A stretch of DNA of 64,000 nt from Streptomyces klenkii (GTDB taxonomy: Bacteria; Actinomycetota; Actinomycetes; Streptomycetales; Streptomycetaceae): NCBI RefSeq assembly GCF_003626645.1, contig NZ_RBAM01000004.1:248001-312000 (forward strand), in the 5' to 3' direction. The first letter of the stretch is position 1; each line of letters starts with the position of its first letter. Shown here piece by piece: positions 34,487 through 42,781 of the stretch. A model generated the notes under the pieces. The model was not told where the DNA came from and searched no databases. It saw only the letters and a program-made list of their open reading frames with translations. A program made the position numbers and the translations under genes.

Positions 34487-35836
34487 TCAGACCAGTTCCG
34501 GCTGTGGTTCCGGTTGCTGTGCCGGTGCGGCCTTCGGTTCCCACATTCTGGTGGTTCGTACGTAGCCGAGGATCACCGAGACCATCGCCAGAATGAGAAG
34601 CGGTCCGAACACCCAGGGGGTTTCGGCCATTTCCGTCGGCAGGAAGCGGTAGGAGACCAGGAGCGCGGTGAAGACCGTCGCGCCGTAAGCGACCAGCTGG
34701 ATTCCCGACCGGTCCCAGCCGCGTACCTGCGCGCGCAGAGCCGCCTCGATCGTGAGGGTGAACACCACGCCGGCGATGATGTCCGCGCCGTAGTGGTAGC
34801 CGAAGCCCAGCGTCGCGCCGAGGGTGGCGATCAGCCAGAACGCGCCCGCGAATTGCAGAATGCGGGGCCCCTTGCGGGAGTGAATGAAGATTGCCGTGGC
34901 CCACGCTGTGTGCAGGCTGGGCATGCAGTTGCGCGGGGTGATGTCGTTGAACGGCATGTGGTGCGGCGCATCGAGCGGCGGCGGCGTGTTCGGCCACAGG
35001 TCGGCCACGGCCCAGTGCCCGCCGTCGGCGCCGTAGGCGAAGATCGGCCCGACCACCGGGAAGATCATGTAGATGCCCGGCCCGAGGAGGCCGATCACCA
35101 GGAACGTGCGCACCAGGTGATGGCGCGGGAAGCGGCGCTCGGCCGCCACGTTGCGCAGCTGGTAGAGCGCGACGATGACCGCGGCCACAGCGAGCTGAAT
35201 GTAGACGTAATCGAGAATGTGGTCGCCGACCGGACCGGTGGCTTTCACGAGCCGGCCCACGAGCCATGACGGGTTGCCCAGCGCGTGATCGGCGGTGGCC
35301 ACGTATTGATCGAGCACCGTCGGGCGGGTCTTTGACGTGATGAGCAGCCAGGTATCGCCGGTTTTACGGCCGGCCACCAGCAGCAGGCCCAGCCCGATGC
35401 CCTTCAGCAGCAGGGCGCGTTCCTTGCCGGTGCGGCGCGTGACGGCGATGACCGCATAGCCGATGATCACCCACAGCGCGCCGTTGCCGAACATCATCTT
35501 GGCGTCGACGGCCCAGCGCACCAGAAAGAAGACGATGTCGATGCCGACCGCGACGCCGGCCGCGATGAATCGCTCCCGCCAGGTGAGCACCACCATCATC
35601 AACGCCATGCTGGCGTAGAGCAGCGGCCCCGATTTGGGAGCGAAAATCACCTCCCGGGCCTGATTGGTCATCGGCCCCGGCAGGCCGTAGCGGCGTGCAG
35701 CGATCTCCAGCGCGATGAGGAATCCGAGGGCCACGACACCCACCGTGGCCCACAGTATCGCCCGTGGCTGACGCCACGCGGAGAACTTAATTCTGCTATT
35801 TATTCGCGAAAACACCCGCAGCGCTGTGGATATCAA
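34487..35836 (-). CDS. PAP2 superfamily phosphatase-like integral membrane protein
   Basis: The 449-residue protein has about 10-12 spans and the PAP2 acid-phosphatase motifs RNCMPSLHTAWA (near residue 305) and GFGYHYGADIIAG (near residue 345), with Pro-Ser-Leu-His and the catalytic His. The long form resembles AUR1/inositol-phosphoceramide-synthase-like members acting on lipid phosphates; the substrate is unknown. Only a TTG at 35836 opens the frame, with GTG 35815 as an alternative and no Shine-Dalgarno sequence at either. The 5' end and upstream DNA are AT-richer than the neighbours, hinting at transfer. Confidence 0.78.
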   Translation of the reverse strand: MISTALRVFSRINSRIKFSAWRQPRAILWATVGVVALGFLIALEIAARRYGLPGPMTNQAREVIFAPKSGPLLYASMALMMVVLTWRERFIAAGVAVGIDIVFFLVRWAVDAKMMFGNGALWVIIGYAVIAVTRRTGKERALLLKGIGLGLLLVAGRKTGDTWLLITSKTRPTVLDQYVATADHALGNPSWLVGRLVKATGPVGDHILDYVYIQLAVAAVIVALYQLRNVAAERRFPRHHLVRTFLVIGLLGPGIYMIFPVVGPIFAYGADGGHWAVADLWPNTPPPLDAPHHMPFNDITPRNCMPSLHTAWATAIFIHSRKGPRILQFAGAFWLIATLGATLGFGYHYGADIIAGVVFTLTIEAALRAQVRGWDRSGIQLVAYGATVFTALLVSYRFLPTEMAETPWVFGPLLILAMVSVILGYVRTTRMWEPKAAPAQQPEPQPELV

Positions 35837-35887
35837 TTGTTCGGCCGATTTGCTAGGTTTTGGCTAAATTGGTCACTCATCGTGCTG

Positions 35888-35911
35888 GATAGCATGGTCG
35901 AACATGCTATC
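35888..35911. promoter_or_regulatory. Perfect inverted repeat upstream of the PAP2 gene
   Basis: GATAGCATG and CATGCTATC are exact reverse complements separated by 6 bases, 52 bp upstream of the proposed PAP2 start. It may be a repressor operator or a small hairpin. Confidence 0.45.
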
Positions 35912-36013
35912 GGAGCGGTGCGGGTGGGTTTCGCTGGTCGTGGGGGGTACGAGGGTTCTGGCTGGTCAGCGGCTCTTTTTTTAGTTCAGGGCCGGTTCGG
36001 GGCCGGTTCAGGA

Positions 36014-36415
36014 TCAGTTCAGGGCGTCGCCGAGATCACGGAGCAGGCGGACCTTGGAGCGGGCACCGACGAGGGTCGTCACGCGCTCGCCCGCGCGGAA
36101 GAGGATGAGGGTCGGCATGGACAGGACCCCGTAGGCGGCCTGCGTCCGCGGGTTGGCGTCCACGTCCAGCCGGACGATCTTGAGGCGTCCCGCCTCCTCC
36201 GCCGCCAGTTCGGCGAGTACGGGCTCGATCATGCGGCAGGGCGGGCACCAGGAGGCGGTGAAGTCGACGAGGACGGGCAGCCGCTCGTCGAGGACCTCGG
36301 CGGCGAAGGTGGCGTCGGTGACGGTCACGACAGACGTGGCCGAGGCGTTCGCGGCCGAGGCGTTCGTGGCGGTGGTCGTGGCGGTGGTCATGGCGGTGGT
36401 CATGGCGGTGGTCAT
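36014..36415 (-). CDS. Thioredoxin-like protein with WCPPC active site
   Basis: The 133-residue product has a thioredoxin fold with active site SWCPPCRM rather than WCGPC, and the cis-proline loop SMPTLILFRAGE. The first 25 residues are repeats of Met-Thr-Thr-Ala followed by Ala/Asn/Thr and look unstructured. I chose ATG 36415 because it overlaps the merR stop as ATGA, which implies translational coupling. Two further in-frame ATGs lie in the same repeat. It probably serves as a redox partner under the control of the adjacent MerR regulator. Confidence 0.85.
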   Translation of the reverse strand: MTTAMTTAMTTATTTATNASAANASATSVVTVTDATFAAEVLDERLPVLVDFTASWCPPCRMIEPVLAELAAEEAGRLKIVRLDVDANPRTQAAYGVLSMPTLILFRAGERVTTLVGARSKVRLLRDLGDALN

Positions 36416-36418
36416 GGC
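36371..36418. repeat. Four 12-bp tandem repeats at the thioredoxin start
   Basis: The unit GGTGGTCATGGC is perfect three times (36383, 36395, 36407) and has one change in the copy at 36371. It encodes Met-Thr-Thr-Ala repeats and supplies several in-frame ATG codons. Confidence 0.85.
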
Positions 36419-36855
36419 GTTCCGGGTTCCCTTTCGTGTTCGAACGGTGGGGCGAAAGCGCACAGCGGCGGCGGGCCGCCGGGGACGTCGGCCGCCGCTT
36501 CCAGTTCGGCGCGGGCGAGCTGGGTGCCCACTTCAGCCCGGATCCGCTGCAAGTCCGCGATGCAGTCGTCCAGCTCCGCGAGCTTGCGGCGGTAGACGTC
36601 GAGGGAGGCGGGGCAGGCGTCGCCGGCCGGGTGCCCTGCGCGCAGGCAGTCCACGAACGGGCGGGTCTCCTCCAGGCCGAAGCCGAAGTCCTGGAGCGTG
36701 CGGATCTGCTGGAGCAGCCGCAGGTCGCCGTCGTCGTAGGTGCGGTATCCGTTGCCCGTGCGGCGCGCGGGCAGGAGCCCGAGTTCCTCGTAGTGCCGCA
36801 GCGTGCGGGTGGTGGTGCCCGCCTGCCGGGCCAGTTCCCCGATGCGCATGGCCAT
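36412..36855 (-). CDS. MerR family transcriptional regulator
   Basis: The 147-residue protein has the MerR winged helix start MRIGELARQAGTTTRTLRHY and YRTYDDGDLRLLQQI, followed by a dimerisation helix and a short effector region. CLRAGHPAGDACPASL holds two cysteines that could sense metal or redox state. It is coupled to the thioredoxin gene by an ATGA overlap, so a redox role is plausible. Two in-frame ATGs (36855, 36849) can start the protein; no Shine-Dalgarno sequence is seen. Confidence 0.9.
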   Translation of the reverse strand: MAMRIGELARQAGTTTRTLRHYEELGLLPARRTGNGYRTYDDGDLRLLQQIRTLQDFGFGLEETRPFVDCLRAGHPAGDACPASLDVYRRKLAELDDCIADLQRIRAEVGTQLARAELEAAADVPGGPPPLCAFAPPFEHEREPGTP

Positions 36856-36864
36856 GACCGTAAA

Positions 36865-36883
36865 CCTTCACGCTGACGTCAAC
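36865..36883 (-). promoter_or_regulatory. Possible MerR-type operator
   Basis: CCTTCACG and CGTCAACG form an imperfect dyad around CTGA just upstream of the merR start, resembling MerR half-sites of the form CTTgACG/CGTCAAG. No clean -10 element was found, so this is tentative. Confidence 0.35.
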
Positions 36884-36961
36884 GCCAGAGGCGGAAGGCC
36901 GGCGAGAACACCAGAGGCGGAAGCCGGCGACGGCGCGGACACGGCTGGTTAGGGTGCGGAC

Positions 36962-38428
36962 ATGATCGACGCTCCGTACGAAGACGCCGAGCTGCTGCCG
37001 GCCACCCGCCGCGCGCTCCTTCACCGCCTCGCCACCGGCCAGTCCGAGGGGCGCGCGCCGTCGATGACGGGGGCGGTGATGCGGGACGGGCACCTGGTGT
37101 GGAGCTCGGCCCGCGGTGAACTCCCCGGAGGGGCACAGGCCGAGGACGTCCAGTACCGCATCGGTTCGATCACCAAGACCTTCGTCGCAGTGCTGGTGAT
37201 GCGGCTGCGTGACGAGGGACTGCTGAAGCTGGAGGACCGGATCGGTGCGTACCTCGACACCCCGGCGGGTGGCGACGCGACCGTCGCCCAGCTCCTCTCG
37301 CACACCTCGGGGCTCGCGGCGGAGGCGCGCGGGCCGTGGTGGGAGCGCACGGACGGCGCGCTGCGCCCCGGGCTCGCCGACCTCTTCGGCGACCACCCCC
37401 AGCTCCACACTCCCGGGCGGTTGCACCACTACTCCAACCCCGGTTACGCGCTGCTCGGCGCCCTGGTCGAGCGGATCCGAGGGGAGAGCTGGTACGACGT
37501 GCTGCGCCGCGAGGTCCTCGAACCGCTCGGCATGGACCGGACGACCCTCACCCCCGGCGCGCCCCATGCGGACGGCTGGGCCGTGCACCCCTGGGCCGAC
37601 GTCCTCCTTCCCGAGCCCGCGGTGGACACCGGGCGGATGGCGCCCGCCGGGCAGCTCTGGTCCACGACCGCCGACCTGTGCCGCTTCGCGGCCTTCCTGA
37701 TGGGTGGTTCGTACGGGACGGGCAGGGGCGATTCGTACGGGACGGGCAGGGGCGGGCAGGTGCTGTCCGCGGCGACGCTCGCCGAGATGCGGACACCGGA
37801 GGGCGGCTCGCGTGCGCCGGGGCAGTCCGGCTACGGGCTGGGCCTCCAGGTGATGCAGAACGACGGCCGGACGCTCGTGGGCCACATCGGCACCATGCCG
37901 GGCTTCGTGGCGGCGCTGCTGGTGAGCCCGCGGGACGGGATCGCGGGCGTCGCCCTGGCCAACCGCACCTCCTGCTTCGAGGCCGTGGGCGTCGCGGCGG
38001 ACCTGCTGGCGACGGTCGCCGACCTCGAACCGCGGATCCCCGCGCCCTGGCGCCCCCTCTCCGAGGTGAAGGACGAGCACCTGGAGCTGACCGGCTCCTG
38101 GTACTGGGGTGCGGCCCCGTTCACGCTGCGGCTGTGCGCAGGCGGGGCCCTGGAGCTGGCGCCGTCGGGCTCGGGCGGACGCGGTTCGCGCTTCCGCCCG
38201 GAGGAGGACGGCACGTGGACGGGGCTTGACGAGTACTACGCGGGGGAGACGCTGACCGCGGTGCGGACGGCGGAGGGCGCGGTGAGCCACCTCGACCTCG
38301 GCACGTTCGTCTTCACCCGCGAGCCGTACGGGGCGGGGGACGCGGTGCCGGGCGGCGTGGACGCGGCCGGCTGGCGCGCGGCGGAGGGAGTCCGGCAGCA
38401 GGTGTCCGAGGGCAGTGATCAGAGGTGA
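36962..38428 (+). CDS. Serine hydrolase (beta-lactamase / class C-like family)
   Basis: The 488-residue protein has the SxxK motif in GSITKTF (near residue 60), the YxN motif in HHYSNPGYALLG (near residue 158) and a third-box candidate GHIGTMPGF, matching the beta-lactamase/transpeptidase-like fold (Pfam Beta-lactamase). No signal peptide is seen, so it is probably cytoplasmic. The last 140 residues form an extra beta-rich domain. Possible activities are an esterase or D-aminopeptidase. It contains a 24-bp in-frame duplication encoding SYGTGRG twice. Confidence 0.85.
   Translation: MIDAPYEDAELLPATRRALLHRLATGQSEGRAPSMTGAVMRDGHLVWSSARGELPGGAQAEDVQYRIGSITKTFVAVLVMRLRDEGLLKLEDRIGAYLDTPAGGDATVAQLLSHTSGLAAEARGPWWERTDGALRPGLADLFGDHPQLHTPGRLHHYSNPGYALLGALVERIRGESWYDVLRREVLEPLGMDRTTLTPGAPHADGWAVHPWADVLLPEPAVDTGRMAPAGQLWSTTADLCRFAAFLMGGSYGTGRGDSYGTGRGGQVLSAATLAEMRTPEGGSRAPGQSGYGLGLQVMQNDGRTLVGHIGTMPGFVAALLVSPRDGIAGVALANRTSCFEAVGVAADLLATVADLEPRIPAPWRPLSEVKDEHLELTGSWYWGAAPFTLRLCAGGALELAPSGSGGRGSRFRPEEDGTWTGLDEYYAGETLTAVRTAEGAVSHLDLGTFVFTREPYGAGDAVPGGVDAAGWRAAEGVRQQVSEGSDQR
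37708..37755. repeat. 24-bp tandem duplication inside the serine hydrolase gene
   Basis: The two 24-bp copies starting at 37708 and 37732 differ only at the last base and keep the reading frame, adding an extra SYGTGRG to the protein. Confidence 0.85.
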
Positions 38429-38568
38429 TCGGAGGCAGGCAGGAGTAATCGGATTGTCCGTCCGGTCCTGTGGACGACGGTCGGCGCGGAACCGGGTGCG
38501 GACGTAGGGTCATGGGGAGATTGGCGGGCGCCGGACACCCGGCGCGACACCCGGAAGGCACTGGCACC

Positions 38569-39705
38569 GTGACTGCGAACATCGCACCGGACGCACCGGA
38601 CCTGCTCGACCTCGCGCCCCTGGGCGCCGGTCACTTCGCGCGCATCGAGGACAAGATCGCGTCGCTGATGCGCACGCGCGAGACGGTCGTCACGATGCAG
38701 GGAGAGGCGCTGCTGCCGCTGGAGGCCGCGATTCGCTCGGCCGTCCGGCCCGGCAGCACCGCGCTCAACATCATCACCGGTCCGTACGGCGAGACGTTCG
38801 GCGGCTGGCTGCGCTCCTGCGGCGCCGAGGTGATCACCATCTCGGCGCCGTTCAGCGGTGCGGTCGGCGCCGAGCAGGTCGCGGAGGCGCTGCGCGCGCA
38901 CCCCGAGATCGACTTCGTCAGCCTGGTGCACGCCGAGGCGGCGACGGGCAACACCAACCCCGTGGCAGCGATCGGCGAGGCCGTGCGCGCGCACGGCGCG
39001 CTGCTGATGCTGGACGCGGTCGCGTCCGTCGGCGCCGAGCCGCTCCTCACCGACGAGTGGGGCGTCGACCTGTGCGTCATCGGCGGCCAGAAGGCCATGG
39101 CGGGCCCGGCCGGCGTGTCCGTCGTCTCGGTCAGCGCCCGTGCTTGGGAGCGCATCGCCGCCAACGAGCAGGCGCCGCGCCGCTCGTACCTCTCCCTGCT
39201 GGACTGGAAGGAGCGCTGGATCGACGGCGGCCGCACGGCCCTGCCGCACGCGCCCGCACAGCTGGAGATGCTGGCCCTGGAGCAGGCCGCCGACCGCATC
39301 GAGGCGGACGGCCTGGAGGCCGTCATGGCCCGTCACCGCGCCGCTGCCGCCGCCATGCGCGCCGGCGTCCGGGCCCTGGGCGGCCTGTCCCCGTACGTCG
39401 TCCGGGACGAGGACGCCGCCCCCGTCGCCACGACCCTGCGCGCCCCTGACGGCAAGGACGCCCGCGATGTGGTGGCCGCCGCCCTGGCGGCCGATGCCTC
39501 GGTGCCCGTCCAGGCGGCGGCCGGGCCGCTGGCCAAGGAGATGATCCGCGTCAACCACTACGGCCTCGACGCGGACCGCGAGGTCGTCCTGGCCTCGCTG
39601 GCGGCGCTCGGCGAGGGGTTGCGCGCGCTGGGCGTGCCGGTCGCGGATGCCGCGGCGGCGTCGGCCGCGGCGGGGGAGGCATGGGATGCGGTGATCCCGG
39701 GCTGA
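38569..39705 (+). CDS. Class V PLP-dependent aminotransferase
   Basis: The 378-residue protein belongs to the alanine-glyoxylate/serine-pyruvate aminotransferase group of fold type I: the internal-aldimine lysine lies in CVIGGQKAMAGPAG, and AEAATGNTNPV and LLMLDAVASVGAEP carry the usual substrate and PLP contacts. GTG 38569 with GGAAGG upstream is preferred; the frame is open to 38470 but those codons are not family-like. The substrate is not certain. It is followed by a strong U-tailed hairpin. Confidence 0.88.
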   Translation: MTANIAPDAPDLLDLAPLGAGHFARIEDKIASLMRTRETVVTMQGEALLPLEAAIRSAVRPGSTALNIITGPYGETFGGWLRSCGAEVITISAPFSGAVGAEQVAEALRAHPEIDFVSLVHAEAATGNTNPVAAIGEAVRAHGALLMLDAVASVGAEPLLTDEWGVDLCVIGGQKAMAGPAGVSVVSVSARAWERIAANEQAPRRSYLSLLDWKERWIDGGRTALPHAPAQLEMLALEQAADRIEADGLEAVMARHRAAAAAMRAGVRALGGLSPYVVRDEDAAPVATTLRAPDGKDARDVVAAALAADASVPVQAAAGPLAKEMIRVNHYGLDADREVVLASLAALGEGLRALGVPVADAAAASAAAGEAWDAVIPG

Positions 39706-39726
39706 CCCCCGGTTCTCCGGCGTGCC

Positions 39727-39771
39727 AAGGGCCGCCGTCGGTGCTGCGTGCACCGGCGGCGGCCCTTTTTT
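39727..39771 (+). terminator. Rho-independent terminator after the class V aminotransferase
   Basis: AAGGGCCGCCG and CGGCGGCCCTT form the stem with an inner GGTGC/GCACC extension, followed by six T residues. It lies 21 bp after the stop. Confidence 0.9.
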
Positions 39772-39909
39772 GAGTTCTCTCTCCTGCTCGTCTTTTCCCA
39801 CTTCTTTTGATTTGCCCCGGTATGGCGTGTCGGGACCCTCGTTCATACGCCCGGATAAAATCGGAACCAGCAACCCGTTTCGTTTCCCGGCCTCCGGAGG
39901 CGTACTCGC

Positions 39910-40656
39910 ATGGCAGAGCGCAGCCACTCACTGCTGCCTTCTCAGGCCTCCGCATCCCTGCGCGCGGACGCCCGGCGCAACCGTGCGCTGGTCCTCCAAG
40001 CGGCCCGATCGGCCTTCGAGGAAGGCGGGTTGGGGGTGCCGCTCGGGGAGATCGCGCGCCGCGCAGGCGTCGGTACGGGCACCGTCTACCGTCATTTCCC
40101 TTCCAAGGAAGCCCTGTTCAGGGCGGCGGTGAGCGACAGGATCGTGCTTTTCACGGACACGGCACGGGAGTTGGCGCATACCGAAGACGCCGGGACGGTC
40201 TTCTACCGCTACCTTTCGGCGGTCATACGGCTGACCGTGCGGAACAAGGCACTGTGCGACGCTCTGGAGGGGCGTTTCGAGCCCTCTCCCGGTGTCGAGG
40301 AGGCGTTCCGGGAAGCCCTCGGCGTCCTGCTGCGGCGTGCCCAACAGGCCGATGCCGTACGGAAGGACGTGACCATCGACGACCTGATGGCCCTGCTCAT
40401 GGGCTGTCTGTCGATGGAGCAGCGGCGCGCTCCGGGCGTGCCGCAAGGGCGGATGACGGCGCTGGCGTGCGACAGCCTCCGTCCGGGCCGTCGCGTAACG
40501 AAACTGCCCGCCATTCCGTCCGCCCGACGTAACGAAACGCAATGCGAGGTGTGCGGAGGCCCGGTGGCCCCGGCGCGTACGGGCCGGCCGGCCCGCTACT
40601 GCGGCGCGGCCTGCCGGCAGAAGGCGCACCGGGAGCGGGCCAGGGCCCGCTCGTAG
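39910..40656 (+). CDS. TetR family regulator with C-terminal zinc-finger-like tail
   Basis: Residues 15-75 form a TetR helix-turn-helix (IARRAGVGTGTVYRHFPSKE). A ligand domain follows to about residue 195. The last 35 residues carry CEVCGG-x12-YCGAACRQKAH, a Cys-rich element like the short zinc fingers found in other Streptomyces regulators. The join is a Thr/Arg/Pro-rich linker. Regulatory targets are unknown. CCGGAGG precedes the ATG. Confidence 0.82.
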   Translation: MAERSHSLLPSQASASLRADARRNRALVLQAARSAFEEGGLGVPLGEIARRAGVGTGTVYRHFPSKEALFRAAVSDRIVLFTDTARELAHTEDAGTVFYRYLSAVIRLTVRNKALCDALEGRFEPSPGVEEAFREALGVLLRRAQQADAVRKDVTIDDLMALLMGCLSMEQRRAPGVPQGRMTALACDSLRPGRRVTKLPAIPSARRNETQCEVCGGPVAPARTGRPARYCGAACRQKAHRERARARS

Positions 40657-40680
40657 ACCCGAGGCCGGGCGCTGTTACGT

Positions 40681-40770
40681 AGCGGGCGCGAGGGATCCCA
40701 TCAGCTACGGAGCGGGCGCGAGGTATTCCGCAGCTACGAGGGTTCCTCAGCTATGAGGCGGGCGCGAGGG
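40681..40770. repeat. Degenerate tandem repeats around the 3' end of marR
   Basis: A core of GCGGGCGCGAGG occurs at 40682, 40712 and about 40758, each preceded by a CAGCTA(C/T)G-like sequence. The rightmost copy encodes the last residues of MarR (SLAPAS); the others lie in the gap to tetR. Confidence 0.6.
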
Positions 40771-41212
40771 ACTTCACGGCCGTGACCAGCGGGGCCAGCT
40801 CCTCGCGCTTAGACGCCTCGTCGAGGGCCTCGCGCAGCGCCGTGTCGTTCGTCGGCCGGGCCTGGTCGAGGAGGGCGAGGCCCGCCTCCGTGACGTCGGT
40901 GTAGATGCCCCGGCGGTCGGTGAGGCAGAGGTAGCGGGTCAGCAGTCCGCGGTCCTCCAGGCGGTTGACCAGGCGCGTCGTCGCGCTCTGGCTGAGCACG
41001 ACCGCCTCGGCGACCTCGTTCATGCGCAGGTGGCCGCCCTCGCCGCTGTGCTGCCTGCTGAGCACGTCGAGCACGGAGAACTCGCGCACGCTCAGGCCGT
41101 GCGCGGCCTGAAGCGCCCGCTCGATGTGCGCTTCGATCCGGCCGTGCAGGGCGGACAGTGCGCACCAGCCCTGTGCCAGGCCGAGCAGAGCGGGATCCGG
41201 GGTGCGGGACAT
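40751..41212 (-). CDS. MarR family transcriptional regulator
   Basis: The 153-residue protein has a winged helix-turn-helix typical of MarR (FSVLDVLSRQHSGEGGHLRM, VVLSQSATTRLVNRLEDRGL, TDRRGIYTDVTEAG). I chose ATG 41212 because AAGGAGGG lies 6 bases upstream; ATG 41233 is in frame but lacks this. It is divergent from an MFS exporter gene 234 bp away, the classic repressor-exporter pair. The ligand is unknown. Confidence 0.92.
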   Translation of the reverse strand: MSRTPDPALLGLAQGWCALSALHGRIEAHIERALQAAHGLSVREFSVLDVLSRQHSGEGGHLRMNEVAEAVVLSQSATTRLVNRLEDRGLLTRYLCLTDRRGIYTDVTEAGLALLDQARPTNDTALREALDEASKREELAPLVTAVKSLAPAS

Positions 41213-41445
41213 GGGTGGCCCTCCTTCTGACACCGCACACGCGTGTCGTCACCGACCAGGATATCTCCCATCCGCAATAGCCCGCGCTTGCAAGTATCGG
41301 CGCAGGCAATTATTGTCTACGCCGGTAAGGGTCGATCGCAACGAGATCGCCCACGGGATTCCCGCCATCCGTCCGCCCCTCCATCCCTCCGCCGGACCGG
41401 ACCGCGGGCCGGATCCCCCCTCCCCCTCCCCGAAGGACCCCTGTC
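41213..41445. promoter_or_regulatory. Divergent marR-MFS control region
   Basis: The 233-bp gap includes an AT-rich stretch (GCAATTATTGTCTA near 41305-41320) that is a candidate for the MFS promoter and for a MarR operator. I could not define a perfect palindrome. Confidence 0.4.
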
Positions 41446-42663
41446 ATGCCCCTCGCACTGCTGGCGCTCGCCATCGGCGCCTTCGGTATCGGCACCACCG
41501 AATTCGTCACCTCGGGCCTGCTCCCGGAGATCGCGGACGACTTCGGCGTCTCCATCCCGACCGCCGGCTACCTGACGACCGGCTACGCGCTCGGCGTCCT
41601 GATCGGGGCCCCGATCCTCGCGATCCTCGGCAGCCGGGTGCCGCGCAAGGCGATGCTGATGGGCCTGATGGGCCTGTTCGTCGCCGGCAACGCGATCTCC
41701 GCCGCCGCCCCCGTCTTCTCGGTGATGCTGGCCGGGCGCGTGGTCGCCTCGTTCGCGCACGGCGCGTTCTTCGGCATCGGCGCGATCGTCGCCGCCGGGC
41801 TCGTCGCCCCGGAGAAGAAGGCGGCCGCGCTCTCGATGCTGTTCTCGGGGCTGACGGTGGCCAACGTGGTGGGTGTGCCGATGGGCACGATGGTCGGCCA
41901 GAGCGCCGGCTGGCGGATCACGTTCTTCCTCATCGCCGGACTGGGCGTGCTCGCCGTCCTCGGCATCGCCGCGCTCGTCCCGCGCCAGCCCCGCCCCGAA
42001 CGGGCCCGGATCGGCGGCGAACTGGCCGCCTTCCGCAACCCCCAGGTCCTGCTCGCGATGGCGATGACCGTCCTCGGCTTCGGCGGCGTCTTCACCATGA
42101 CCACCTACTTCACGCCGACGATGACCGAGGCCGCGGGCTTCGCCGCCTCCTCCGTCACCTGGCTCCTCGTCCTCTTCGGCCTGGGCATGGTGGCCGGCAA
42201 CCTCATCGGCGGCCGGTACGCCGACCGCGCGCTGATGCCCATGCTGCTCACGGCCCTCGCCGGCCTCGCGATCGTCCTCGCGCTGCTGCCGCTCGCGACC
42301 CACAGCAAGATCGCCACGGTGATCGCCGTCCCGCTGATCGGGGCGATGGGCTTCGCGACGGTCCCGCCGTTGCAGAAGCGCGTCCTGGACCAGGCGGCGG
42401 AAGCCCCCACCCTCGCCTCCGCCGCCAACATCGGCGCCTTCAACCTGGGCAACGCGATCGCCGCCTGGCTCGGCGGCCTCGTGATCTCCGCCGGCTTCGG
42501 CTACACGGCGCCCAACTGGGTCGGCGCGGCCATGGCCGGCTCCGCGCTCCTCCTGGCCCTCCTCTCCATGGCGCTGGAGCGCCGCACGGGAGCCCGGGAC
42601 GGGATGCGGGGCGGGCGCATCGTGGCGCGGCAGGAGCCCGCGCCGGAACGGCAGTACTCGTAA
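41446..42663 (+). CDS. MFS transporter, AraJ/DHA1-like
   Basis: The 405-residue protein has 12 hydrophobic spans with DHA1 features: GIGTTEFVTSGLLPEIADDF in span 1, GYALGVLIGAPILAILGSRV in span 2 with the loop RVPRKA, and FAHGAFFGIGAIVAAGLV. These resemble sugar- and drug-exporting AraJ/YdhP-like members. The divergent MarR gene suggests control by an inducer. Short tandem repeats of ACCAAGCACGACAGC follow the gene. Confidence 0.9.
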   Translation: MPLALLALAIGAFGIGTTEFVTSGLLPEIADDFGVSIPTAGYLTTGYALGVLIGAPILAILGSRVPRKAMLMGLMGLFVAGNAISAAAPVFSVMLAGRVVASFAHGAFFGIGAIVAAGLVAPEKKAAALSMLFSGLTVANVVGVPMGTMVGQSAGWRITFFLIAGLGVLAVLGIAALVPRQPRPERARIGGELAAFRNPQVLLAMAMTVLGFGGVFTMTTYFTPTMTEAAGFAASSVTWLLVLFGLGMVAGNLIGGRYADRALMPMLLTALAGLAIVLALLPLATHSKIATVIAVPLIGAMGFATVPPLQKRVLDQAAEAPTLASAANIGAFNLGNAIAAWLGGLVISAGFGYTAPNWVGAAMAGSALLLALLSMALERRTGARDGMRGGRIVARQEPAPERQYS

Positions 42664-42781
42664 CTCCGCAGGGGCCGCACCGGCACCTCTCCCCGTACCT
42701 CATCCCCCCGTGCCTCTTCACCGCAACACCAAGCACGACAGCACCAAGCACGACAGCACCACGCACCACTAGGAGAACTCC
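42664..42781. repeat. MFS-HbpS gap with 15-bp tandem repeats
   Basis: ACCAAGCACGACAGC occurs twice back-to-back near 42727-42757 and continues into a partial third copy. AGGAGA just before 42782 is the ribosome binding site of the next gene. Confidence 0.6.
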
